Of a DNA stretch of 59,229 nt, positions 45,336 to 53,913 are shown piece by piece; the first letter of the stretch is position 1, and the number at the start of each line of letters is the position of its first letter. Under the pieces are notes generated by a model that made no database searches, had not been told where the DNA came from, and saw only the letters and a program-made list of their open reading frames with translations. The stretch comes from Candidatus Contendibacter sp. (lineage in GTDB: Bacteria; Pseudomonadota; Gammaproteobacteria; Competibacterales; Competibacteraceae): the NCBI GenBank assembly GCA_029624675.1, contig JARSSP010000003.1, positions 117,282-176,510 on the forward strand. Reading direction: 5' to 3'. The translations under genes and the position numbers were made by a program.

Positions 45336-46688
45336 ATGAGTTGGTATAGCAAGGTCGTTTGGTCCGAGGGGATGTTCCTGCAACCCCAGCACTTCCAGCA
45401 GCAGGACCGCTACACCGAGGCCCTGGTTCGACAATCCTGCGATTCATTGCGCCCCTACGGCTGGGGCGTGGCGCATCTGGCCCTGGACCGAGAAGCCCTG
45501 GCTCTGGGCAGGATCGCCATCACCGCCGCCCGGGGTCTGCTGCCCGATGGCACGCCCTTCAACATTCCCGATCACGATCCGCCACCGGTTCCGCTGGAAG
45601 TCGGCGCCGACGCGCGCAATATCCGAGTGATGCTGGCCCTGCCGCTGCGACGCGCCGGCATGGCGGACGTGGAGCGCGGCGACCAGACCGACACCGCCGC
45701 CCGCTACCGGGCCGTGGCCGGCGAGGTGCGCGACAACAATGTGGACACCGCCAACAACAGCACCTTCATCGAAGTCGGCGAACCCCGCCTGCGGCTGTTT
45801 CTCGACACTCGTGATTTTGGCGAATACACCACCATCGGGGTGGCTCGGGTGTTGGAAAAACGACCGGATCAGCGGGTAATCCTCGACCCCGACTATCTGC
45901 CGCCCTGCCTCGACTGCCGGGGAGTACCGGCCCTGGCCGGTTTCGTCACCGAAGTGCTCGGCCTGCTGCATCAGCGCGGCGACGCCCTGGCCGACCGAGT
46001 GGCGGGCGCGGGCACGGCGCGCGGCGCCAGCCTGGACATCGCCCAGTTCCTGCGCCTGCAAGTCGTCAACCGTTTCGAGCCGCTGTTCGCCCATCTGGCG
46101 GCCATGCGCAACCTGCACCCGGAGAGCTTTTACCAGATTGCCCTGCAACTGGCCGGCGAAATGGCCACGTTCACCGACAAGGTCAAGCGTCGGCCGCCAA
46201 TCTTCCCGGCCTACGACCACGACGATCTGCAAAAAACCTTCGGCCCCCTCATGACCGAGCTGCGCCGCTCGCTCAGCCTGGAGGAAGTGGACGCGGCGAT
46301 CCAGATTCCCATCGAAGAGCGCCAGTACGGCATCCGGGTGGCGATCATCACCGACCGCGAGCGCCCGCTGCTCACCAAGGCCAATTTCATCCTGGCGGTG
46401 CGCGCCGACATGGCCACCGACCTGCTGCGCGCCCGCTTCCCCACCCAGGTCAAGATCGGACCGGTGGAGCGCATCGCCCAGTTCGTCAACCACCATCTGC
46501 CCGGCATCGGCGTCAACGCCCTGCCGGTGGCGCCGCGGGAAATTCCCTACCGCGCCGATTTCATCTACTTCCGGCTCGACCGCAGCAGCGAATTCTGGAA
46601 ACAGATTCTCAACTCGGGCGGTTTCGCCTTCCACGTCGGCGGCGAATTTCCGGGCATGGAGATGACGTTCTGGGCCATCAAGGAATAA
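45336..46688 (+). CDS. tssK: T6SS baseplate connector TssK
   Basis: A 450-residue protein with the hallmark start VVWSEGMFLQPQHFQQQDRY. TssK links the baseplate to the TssL/TssM membrane complex. It follows tagH by 109 bases and precedes tssL by 14. Confidence 0.96.
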   Translation: MSWYSKVVWSEGMFLQPQHFQQQDRYTEALVRQSCDSLRPYGWGVAHLALDREALALGRIAITAARGLLPDGTPFNIPDHDPPPVPLEVGADARNIRVMLALPLRRAGMADVERGDQTDTAARYRAVAGEVRDNNVDTANNSTFIEVGEPRLRLFLDTRDFGEYTTIGVARVLEKRPDQRVILDPDYLPPCLDCRGVPALAGFVTEVLGLLHQRGDALADRVAGAGTARGASLDIAQFLRLQVVNRFEPLFAHLAAMRNLHPESFYQIALQLAGEMATFTDKVKRRPPIFPAYDHDDLQKTFGPLMTELRRSLSLEEVDAAIQIPIEERQYGIRVAIITDRERPLLTKANFILAVRADMATDLLRARFPTQVKIGPVERIAQFVNHHLPGIGVNALPVAPREIPYRADFIYFRLDRSSEFWKQILNSGGFAFHVGGEFPGMEMTFWAIKE

Positions 46689-46702
46689 CCGAGTAGCGAA
46701 CC

Positions 46703-48070
46703 GTGACCATCGACGATCCGTTTGCCCCCACCGACGGCGACGACGGCGGACGCACCATCATCCGACCGGCCCCGGGCGGCCGTCGCGCCGGCTCGAACCC
46801 GGAGTCCGCGCCGGCGCCCCGCCCGGCCGGACCGCCGCCGGCCGAAACCCCCGTCAACCTGCCGGCCGGCGTCGGCCTGAATCCGCTGGAGGCGGCGGCC
46901 GCCCCCCTGCTCAGCCTGATCATGCGGCTGAAAAACACCCCGACCCACCCCGACCCCGAGCGGCTGCGGGCCAAGATGATCGAGGAGATCAAGGCCTTCA
47001 CCAACAACGCCCGCAACCAGGGCATCCACGAGAAAGTCGTGTTCCGGGCCCGCTATGTGCTCTGCACCACCCTCGACGAGGTGGTGCTCAACACGCCCTG
47101 GGGCCGGGCTAGTGAGTGGAGCGAGACCAGCCTGCTGATCACCTTCCATAACGAAACCTGGGGTGGCGAAAAGTTTTTCGAACTGCTGGACGCCATCCTT
47201 CCCGACCCACGCAAAAATCTACATCTGCTGGAACTGATGTATCTGTGCCTGGCGTTCGGTTTCCAAGGCCGTTACCGGCTGCTGGACAACGGCCGCAGCC
47301 GACTGGACGAACAGCGCGAGCGCGCCTACAACGCCATCCGCACCGCCCGGGGCGAATTCGAGCGGGAACTGTCCCCGCGCTGGCGCGGCGTCGTCAACCA
47401 GCGCAATCCCCTGAGCCGCTACGTTCCACTGTGGGTGGTGGCGGCGGTGGCGGCGGCCCTGCTGCTGCTGGCCTACGCCATTTTCAACTGGCTGCTGAAC
47501 AATGCCTCCGATCCGGTGCTCGCCGGCCTCAGCGGCATCCGCGGCGACACTGTGGCGATGGTGCGGCGCGGCGGCGTCCCCGTCGTCGCGGCCGCGCCGC
47601 CCAAGGCCAACGCCGGTCTGGCCCAGGTCGCGCAGAACCTGCGCACCTTCCTTGAGCCGGAAATCCGCCAAGGACTGGTTGCAGTGCTGGAGGAAGCCGA
47701 CCGGACCACGGTGCGTATTCGCGGCGACGGCCTGTTCGATTCCGGCAAGGCCGAGGTCAAGCCGGCGTTTTACGAATTGCTGCAACGACGCATCGGCGCC
47801 GAGCTGAACAAGGTTCAGGGCCGGGTACTGGTGACCGGCCATACCGATAACGTCCCCATCCGCACCCTGCAATTTCCGTCCAACTGGCATTTGTCCAAGG
47901 CCCGCGCCGACAGCGTGGTGAAAATCCTGGCCGTCCAAAGCGCCACGCCCAGCCGCTTCATCGGCGAGGGTCGCGCCGACACCGAACCGCTCGCCGCCAA
48001 CGACACTCCGCAGGGGCGGGCGCAGAACCGGCGCGTCGACATCATCCTGCTGGCCCAGGCGATACGGTAG
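46703..48070 (+). CDS. tssL: T6SS membrane protein TssL with C-terminal OmpA domain
   Basis: A 455-residue protein. The cytoplasmic hook domain (about 50-240) has the start NPLEAAAAPLLSLIMRLKN. One span (VVAAVAAALLLLAYAIFNWL, about 244-263) precedes a periplasmic OmpA/MotB-like domain (about 330-455) with TGHTDNVPI and GRAQNRRVDIIL, expected to bind peptidoglycan. The N-terminus DDGGRTIIRPAPGG resembles the phosphorylated Thr region of Agrobacterium TssL. The start is GTG. Confidence 0.95.
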   Translation: MTIDDPFAPTDGDDGGRTIIRPAPGGRRAGSNPESAPAPRPAGPPPAETPVNLPAGVGLNPLEAAAAPLLSLIMRLKNTPTHPDPERLRAKMIEEIKAFTNNARNQGIHEKVVFRARYVLCTTLDEVVLNTPWGRASEWSETSLLITFHNETWGGEKFFELLDAILPDPRKNLHLLELMYLCLAFGFQGRYRLLDNGRSRLDEQRERAYNAIRTARGEFERELSPRWRGVVNQRNPLSRYVPLWVVAAVAAALLLLAYAIFNWLLNNASDPVLAGLSGIRGDTVAMVRRGGVPVVAAAPPKANAGLAQVAQNLRTFLEPEIRQGLVAVLEEADRTTVRIRGDGLFDSGKAEVKPAFYELLQRRIGAELNKVQGRVLVTGHTDNVPIRTLQFPSNWHLSKARADSVVKILAVQSATPSRFIGEGRADTEPLAANDTPQGRAQNRRVDIILLAQAIR

Positions 48071-48075
48071 GGATC

Positions 48076-51000
48076 ATGAACAAGATTCTGAGCATCCTCA
48101 AAAATCCCTGGCTGATCGGCGTCACCGGCTTTCTGGCGGTCGCCGGCCTGATCTGGTATCTGGGACCGCTGATCGCCGTCGCCGGACAAACGCCGCTCGC
48201 CTCCGACCTGGGTCGCGTCGGCACCATCATGACCGTCGGCGGCATGTATGCGCTGTATCAGCTCTTCTACTACATCGACACGCTCAGGCGGAACCGCGAC
48301 ATGCTGGCCGATCTGGCCGGGCAAGCGGGACGGGTCGGTCAGGGCGGCGGCTCCGGTCCGACGGGGGGCGGGGGCGGGGGCGGGGGCGGGGGCGACGACG
48401 AGGCCGCGCGCGAGCAACGGAAAAAGAAGAAGGAAGAAGAAGCCGCCTCGTCCGAGGAAATCTCCACGCTCAAGCAAGGGCTGGACGAGGCGCTGGCCGT
48501 CCTCAAGAAAGCCCGGCTAGGCGGCAAGACCGGCCGCACCCAATATCTCTACCAATTGCCGTGGTACATCATCATCGGCCCGCCCGGCTCGGGCAAGACC
48601 ACCGCCCTGATCAATTCCGGCCTGCGCTTTCCGCTGGGGGCCGGCAAGGTGCGCGGCGTGGGCGGCACCCGCAACTGCGACTGGTGGTTCACCGACGAAG
48701 CCGTGCTGCTGGACACCGCCGGCCGCTACACCACCCAGGACAGCCACGAGGAGGTGGACCGCGCGGCCTGGCGCGGGTTTCTGGAGCTGCTCAAAAAGCA
48801 CCGGAAGCGTCGGCCCATCAACGGCGCCTTCATCGCCATCAGCCTGTCCGACCTGATGCAGCAAAGCGAGGACGAGCGTTCCGCCCAGGCGCTGGCCATC
48901 AAGCAGCGGGTGCAGGAGTTGCACGAGCAGTTCGGCATCCGGTTCCCGATCTACGTGCTGTTCACCAAGGCCGATCTAATCGCCGGCTTCATCGAGTTTT
49001 TCGGCGACATGGGTCAGGAGGAACGGGCGCAGGTCTGGGGTATGACCCTGCCGATGGACGACCTCACCAACCCGACGGGCGTGGTCGAACATTTCGCCAG
49101 CGAGTTTGAACTGCTGGAACAGCGACTGAACGACCGGCTGGTGGCGCGCTTGCAGGAAGAGCGCGATCCCCAGCGACGCGACCTGATTTACACCCTGCCC
49201 AAGCAGTTCGCTTCCCTGAAACCGGTCGCCGAGCGGTTCCTCAAGGAGATCTTCCGGCCCAGCCGGTTTGAGGAGCGCGTCCTGCTGCGCGGCGTGTATT
49301 TCACCAGCGGCACCCAGGAAGGGACGCCCATCGACCGGCTGATGAGCTCGCTGGCCACCACCTTCGGGCTAAACCGGCAACTGCTCAGCACCTTTTCCGG
49401 CAAGGGCCGCAGTTATTTCATCACCCGGACCCTGCGCGACGTGGTGTTTCCGGAAGCCGAGATCGCCGGAACCAATCTGCGGGTGGAACGCTGGCGGGCC
49501 TGGATTCAGCGTGGCGCCTACGCCGCCGCCCTGCTGGTGACCGTGACAGCCGCCCTGCTGTGGCTGACCAGCTACGCCCGCAACGAGATGTACGTGCGCG
49601 CGGTGGAAAAACAGCGGCTGGAAGTGAATCAGCTCATCAAGGCGCTCTCGCCCGACCAAACCGATCCGGCCGCCGCCCTGGCCCTGCTCGACGCCGCCCG
49701 CGCCATCCCCGGCGGCTACGCCGACCGCGACGCCGGCAGCCCCTGGCTGATGGGCTTTGGCCTGTATCAGGGCGACAAGCTGGGCGGCGAGGCGCGGGCC
49801 ATCTACCAGCGCCTGCTGCTGCAAGCCCTGCTGCCCCGCATCATCCTGCGCCTGGAGGAACGGCTGCGGCAAAACCCCAACAATCCCGGCTACCTGTACG
49901 ATACCCTCAAGATCTATCTGATGATGGACGACCCCGAGCGCTTTGACGCCAAGGCGGTCAAGGGCTGGATGGAGCAGGAATGGCAGGCCAACCTGCCCCG
50001 CACCGTCAGCCGGGAACAGCGCGACCAGTTGTCGGCGCACCTGGACGCGCTACTGGAGCAGGCGCCGCTGAAATCGCCCATCGCGCTGGACAACGGGCTG
50101 ATCCAGAGCAGCCGGGCCGTGCTCAACCAGGTTCCCCTCTCCCAGCGGATCTACGAGCGCGTCAAGCAAAACCAGCGCAACGCCGGCAACCCGCCCGACA
50201 TCGGCCTGACCCTCGCCGCCGGTCCCGACACCCCCCGCGCGTTTGAACGCAAAAGCGGCCAGCCGTTGAACAGCGGTATTCCCGGCCTGTATACCTACAA
50301 GGGCTACTACCCGTTTTTTCTGAGCGAAAACCCGAAATTGGTCGGTCAATTGGCTGATGAAAGCTGGATCCTGGGGACGGCGATTCAAGTGGCCAACAAT
50401 CCGGCCGACCGGCAACGCATCGCCGACGAGGTGTGCCGTCTCTACTTCGGCGACTACCTGCGGCAGTGGCAGGATCTGCTGGCCGACGTCCAGTTCAAAA
50501 GCTTCGACAGCCCGAACGCCGCGCTCGACCTCCTGCAGGTGTTGTCCCAGCCGGCCTCGCCCCTGCGCACGCTGATCGAAACCGTGGTCCGGGAACTGGC
50601 GCTGGACAAGCCGCCGCCGGCGCCCGAGGCCGGCAAGCCGCCGCCGGACAAGTCGTTGACCGACAAGATCGCCGGCATCCTCGGCAAAACCGACACGCAG
50701 GCCGGTGGCCCCGCGATCCAGCCCTGCGCGCCCGATCCGCGCCTGCTGGGCCTCGGCGCTCAGTACCAGCGCGAAATCGGCGGTCCGGAGGGCGCGATTC
50801 CGCCCCTCGACAAGACGTTGTCCGCGCTCAACGACCTCTACGGTCACCTGAACGCCATGGTCCGCGCCCGGGAAACCAGCGCCGACGGGACCCTGCCGCA
50901 AAACCTCAAGGATCAGATCGGAACGGTCGTCAACCAGATCCAGGTCGATGCCGCCCGCAAGCCGCCGCCCTTCAACACATTGCTCAACAAACTGGCCCTG

Positions 51001-51843
51001 GATAGCGCCGATATCGTCCGCAGCCCGCGCGACCGGTTGAACGCCCAATGGAAAGCGGCTCAAATCGCCGCTTTTTTTCAGGACAATCTGAACGGCCGCT
51101 ATCCGCTGGCGCGCAGTTCCATTCAATGGAGCGGCGCCGGAACCGGCGCCGCGCCCGCGGCTTTGCCGGCCAACACCATTCAATGGGTCGGGCAAAATTC
51201 CGGCGTCAGCGTCAACCGGTCGGTAGCCGCGCCGCCAGACGCCGCCTTGGCCGCCTTCGCTCGGTTCTTTGGCCCAAACGGGTTGATGGACCGCTTTTTC
51301 AAGCAGTCCCTGCAACCCTACGTGGATACTTCATCAGGCGCTTGGCGCTGGCGCGGCCCGACCGGTCCGGAGCAAAGCATCACCCCGGAAGCCCTGCAAG
51401 CCTTTCAGCGCGCCGCCGCTATCCGCGACGCCCTGTTCGCCGGCAACAGTCCGACCCCGGTGATCCGCTTTCAACTGGTCCCGCTGGAACTGAGCGGCGA
51501 CGCCAACCAGGCCGTGCTCGGCGTGGACGGTCAAACGCTGACCTACAGCGCTGGCCAGGCGGTTCGCATCACCGATCTGCAATGGACCGGCGCCTCCGGC
51601 CAGGCGCGACTCGAATTTCTGCCGCCAGTCGCCGGCAGCCCCTCGCAACTCAGCGAAACCGGCCCCTGGGCCTGGTTCAAGCTTCTCGACCAGGCGCAAA
51701 TTCAACCGGCCGGATCGGGGCAATTCCGGGTGACGTTTCAACTGGGCGGCCAGCAGGTCGGTTACGAACTGCGCACTCCCGGCGGCGTCAACCCGTTTCG
51801 TTTACGGGAACTGGAGGGTTTCCGGTGTCCGGAACAGCTTTGA
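48076..51843 (+). CDS. tssM: T6SS membrane protein TssM
   Basis: A 1255-residue IcmF-family protein. Two N-terminal spans (LIGVTGFLAVAGLIWYLG; TIMTVGGMYALYQLFYYI) and a third (YAAALLVTVTAALLWLTSYA, about 477-496) bound a cytoplasmic NTPase-like domain with an intact Walker A, GPPGSGKTTA (about 168-177). A long periplasmic region follows. A poly-Gly stretch after the second span is encoded by a GGGGGC repeat. The start is 5 bases after the tssL stop. Confidence 0.96.
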   Translation: MNKILSILKNPWLIGVTGFLAVAGLIWYLGPLIAVAGQTPLASDLGRVGTIMTVGGMYALYQLFYYIDTLRRNRDMLADLAGQAGRVGQGGGSGPTGGGGGGGGGGDDEAAREQRKKKKEEEAASSEEISTLKQGLDEALAVLKKARLGGKTGRTQYLYQLPWYIIIGPPGSGKTTALINSGLRFPLGAGKVRGVGGTRNCDWWFTDEAVLLDTAGRYTTQDSHEEVDRAAWRGFLELLKKHRKRRPINGAFIAISLSDLMQQSEDERSAQALAIKQRVQELHEQFGIRFPIYVLFTKADLIAGFIEFFGDMGQEERAQVWGMTLPMDDLTNPTGVVEHFASEFELLEQRLNDRLVARLQEERDPQRRDLIYTLPKQFASLKPVAERFLKEIFRPSRFEERVLLRGVYFTSGTQEGTPIDRLMSSLATTFGLNRQLLSTFSGKGRSYFITRTLRDVVFPEAEIAGTNLRVERWRAWIQRGAYAAALLVTVTAALLWLTSYARNEMYVRAVEKQRLEVNQLIKALSPDQTDPAAALALLDAARAIPGGYADRDAGSPWLMGFGLYQGDKLGGEARAIYQRLLLQALLPRIILRLEERLRQNPNNPGYLYDTLKIYLMMDDPERFDAKAVKGWMEQEWQANLPRTVSREQRDQLSAHLDALLEQAPLKSPIALDNGLIQSSRAVLNQVPLSQRIYERVKQNQRNAGNPPDIGLTLAAGPDTPRAFERKSGQPLNSGIPGLYTYKGYYPFFLSENPKLVGQLADESWILGTAIQVANNPADRQRIADEVCRLYFGDYLRQWQDLLADVQFKSFDSPNAALDLLQVLSQPASPLRTLIETVVRELALDKPPPAPEAGKPPPDKSLTDKIAGILGKTDTQAGGPAIQPCAPDPRLLGLGAQYQREIGGPEGAIPPLDKTLSALNDLYGHLNAMVRARETSADGTLPQNLKDQIGTVVNQIQVDAARKPPPFNTLLNKLALDSADIVRSPRDRLNAQWKAAQIAAFFQDNLNGRYPLARSSIQWSGAGTGAAPAALPANTIQWVGQNSGVSVNRSVAAPPDAALAAFARFFGPNGLMDRFFKQSLQPYVDTSSGAWRWRGPTGPEQSITPEALQAFQRAAAIRDALFAGNSPTPVIRFQLVPLELSGDANQAVLGVDGQTLTYSAGQAVRITDLQWTGASGQARLEFLPPVAGSPSQLSETGPWAWFKLLDQAQIQPAGSGQFRVTFQLGGQQVGYELRTPGGVNPFRLRELEGFRCPEQL
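48363..48392 (+). repeat. GGGGGC hexanucleotide repeat in tssM (G-quadruplex candidate)
   Basis: Five runs of 5-6 G separated by single C residues on the coding strand, encoding poly-Gly between the second span and a lysine/glutamate-rich stretch. Unit length changes would add or remove two Gly without shifting frame. Four or more G-runs with one-base loops are ideal for a stable G-quadruplex. Confidence 0.85.
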
Positions 51844-52595
51844 CCGCCACCGCGTCCTTGCCCGGCTTCTTTGGCAAGTTGCCCAGCCGAGGCGATTTCA
51901 TCGGCCGCCAGCTGCCCAAGACCTTCGTCGCGCCCTGGGATGCCTGGCTCCAGGACGCCATTGCCCACAGTCGCGCCCAGATGGGCGAGGATGTCTGGCG
52001 TGAATACTACCGGGTCAGCCCGATCTGGCGGTTTGCCCTGGGGCCTGGTCTGTGCGGCGCGGATGCCTACGCCGGCATCATGATGCCGAGCATGGATCGG
52101 GTGGGACGCTACTACCCCCTGGTGATCGCGGCGCCGCTGGCGCCGGGCGGGCCGCTGCTCGCGTTGCCCAGCGCCAGCGAGGCCTGGTTCCAGCAGGCCG
52201 AGCAACTGGCGCTGGCCGCGCTGGAGCGCGACGACCTGGACCTGGACGCTTTCAGCCACCATGTGGCGGCTCTGGGCGCGCCAACGATGCCCACCCTGAA
52301 GGCCGTCGGTGGCAACGCCTGGTACTGCCCCCTGCCGGAATCGCTGGATCTGGCGCGGGCGGCGCCGACGCTGGCGAGCTATCTATTGCGCCGCGCCTTT
52401 CCCCAGCCGAGCTTGTGGTGGACCGAGGGTTCCGAGTGGATCGCCCGCTGCCTGCTGATTTGCGCGGGCCTGCCGCCGGCCACCGGTTTCGCCGCGCTGC
52501 TGAGCGGGGAGTGGCGACAGTTGGGCTGGAACGAACAATCATTCGCCGACGCCGCCGATCTGGCGGGTGGGCCGATGACCGCCGAGGAGACATAA
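51825..52595 (+). CDS. tagF: T6SS-associated post-translational regulator TagF
   Basis: A 256-residue protein of the TagF family: LPGFFGKLPSRGDFIGRQLP and SWW-type segments (LWWTEGSEW) match. In P. aeruginosa TagF represses H1-T6SS independently of phosphorylation. The start is GTG 51825, fixed by GGAGGG at 51813-51818, 6 bases upstream, and it overlaps tssM by 19 bases. A longer frame read back to 51048 lies inside tssM in another frame and is rejected. Confidence 0.93.
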   Translation: MSGTALTATASLPGFFGKLPSRGDFIGRQLPKTFVAPWDAWLQDAIAHSRAQMGEDVWREYYRVSPIWRFALGPGLCGADAYAGIMMPSMDRVGRYYPLVIAAPLAPGGPLLALPSASEAWFQQAEQLALAALERDDLDLDAFSHHVAALGAPTMPTLKAVGGNAWYCPLPESLDLARAAPTLASYLLRRAFPQPSLWWTEGSEWIARCLLICAGLPPATGFAALLSGEWRQLGWNEQSFADAADLAGGPMTAEET

Positions 52596-52598
52596 CCC

Positions 52599-53417
52599 AT
52601 GAATCAGAAACCATCGTTCCAATGGTCGTCCGCCGGCCGCAGCCATGTAGGCATGGTCCGGGCGATTAACGAGGATGCCTATCTCGCCCTGCCCGAACGG
52701 GGTCTGTGGGTCGTCGCGGACGGGATGGGCGGTCACGAAGCCGGCGATGTCGCCAGCCAGATGGTGATCGAAGCCCTGCAGCGGATCGAGCCGCCGGCGA
52801 GTGGGCCAGATTTCCTGGAAGCGGTGCGGGAAAGCTTGCGCGGCGTCAATCAGCAGCTGCGCGAGGAATCCGCCCAGCGCTACCAGCACCGCACCATCGG
52901 CAGCACGGTGGTGGTGCTGCTCGTCTACGAAGCGCAGTGCGCCTGCCTGTGGGTGGGAGACAGCCGGATCTACCGGCTGCGGGACGGTCAGCTTCGGCAA
53001 CTGACGCGCGACCACAGCCACGTGCAGGAACTGGTCGATCAGGGCTTGATCGCGCCCGAGAGCGCGCATCGCCATCCGCTGGCCAACGTGATCACCCGGG
53101 CGGTCGGCTCCGCCGACGAGTTGCAAATCGATGAAGTGGCGTACCCACTACAAGCTGGCGACCTATTCCTATTGTGCAGCGATGGCCTCAACAAAACCGT
53201 GAGTGACGAGGAAATCGCACGTTTGCTCGCTCACAGCGATCACAACTGCCAGGAGGCGGTCAAGGCCTTCATTCATCTGGCCCTGATGCGCGACGCCAAC
53301 GACAACGTCACCACCGTGGTGGTCAATATCGATGAACCGACCTCGGCCGATCCAGCCGAGGAACTGGGAGCGGAAACGTCCACCAATCCGATTCCGCCGG
53401 ACTGGTATTTACAATAA
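52599..53417 (+). CDS. T6SS-linked PP2C phosphatase (PppA-like)
   Basis: A 272-residue Ser/Thr phosphatase with VRAINEDAYLA, VVADGMGGHEAG, WVGDSRIYRLR, LCSDGLN and DANDNVTTVVV, i.e. all metal-binding Asp positions. It starts 3 bases after tagF. In the H1 system PppA reverses PpkA phosphorylation of Fha1. No PpkA gene lies in this cluster. A C-terminal ~20 residue tail is Pro/Glu/Ser-rich. Confidence 0.93.
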   Translation: MNQKPSFQWSSAGRSHVGMVRAINEDAYLALPERGLWVVADGMGGHEAGDVASQMVIEALQRIEPPASGPDFLEAVRESLRGVNQQLREESAQRYQHRTIGSTVVVLLVYEAQCACLWVGDSRIYRLRDGQLRQLTRDHSHVQELVDQGLIAPESAHRHPLANVITRAVGSADELQIDEVAYPLQAGDLFLLCSDGLNKTVSDEEIARLLAHSDHNCQEAVKAFIHLALMRDANDNVTTVVVNIDEPTSADPAEELGAETSTNPIPPDWYLQ

Positions 53418-53427
53418 GGGTAAGGGC

Positions 53428-53913
53428 TCAGCGTCCCCGCCGATACAGGGGCAGCGGCTGATCGGCGGCGGGCTGATAGCTTTCGCTAAACTCGCCGAAC
53501 GCCTCAAGCGCATCCTCCAGGCCGCGATCCGCCCGCAACTCGAAGGCGTCAAAACCATTGCGGGCCATGAAGAACAACTGATCGCGCAACACGTCTCCCA
53601 CCGCGCGAAGTTCCCCCCGGTAGCCATGACGCTCGCGCAGCAACCGCGCCTGTGAATGGGCGCGACCGTCGGCGAACTTGGGGAATTCCAGCGCCACCAC
53701 CGCCAGTTGCGGCAGGTCCTCGGCCAGTTCGGCGGGATCGGCCGTGTTCGGCAACCGCACTCCGACCGGCTCACCCCGCGCCAGCAGCGTCGTCCGCTCC
53801 CGGCGCCAGCGCGCCAGTGACACGATCACCGATCCGGTCGGCATTTCGGCGTCGTCGGCCAGGTGCAGCCAGCGATCCTCGACGACCGCCCGGTTCTTAA
53901 TAACCGACCGCAT
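53428..53913 (-). CDS. DUF934-family protein downstream of CysI
   Basis: A 161-residue protein of DUF934, conserved next to CysI-type reductases in Pseudomonas and other proteobacteria. Its role is probably in sulfite reduction, but the mechanism is not established. ATG 53913 overlaps the cysI stop by 17 bases, consistent with coupling. The frame that runs upstream to 54036 lies within cysI and is rejected. Confidence 0.88.
   Translation of the reverse strand: MRSVIKNRAVVEDRWLHLADDAEMPTGSVIVSLARWRRERTTLLARGEPVGVRLPNTADPAELAEDLPQLAVVALEFPKFADGRAHSQARLLRERHGYRGELRAVGDVLRDQLFFMARNGFDAFELRADRGLEDALEAFGEFSESYQPAADQPLPLYRRGR

Noticed and set aside
51048..51824. Long N-terminal extension to tagF
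   Set aside because: It lies within tssM in another frame; TagF homology begins at the GTG with a good ribosome site.
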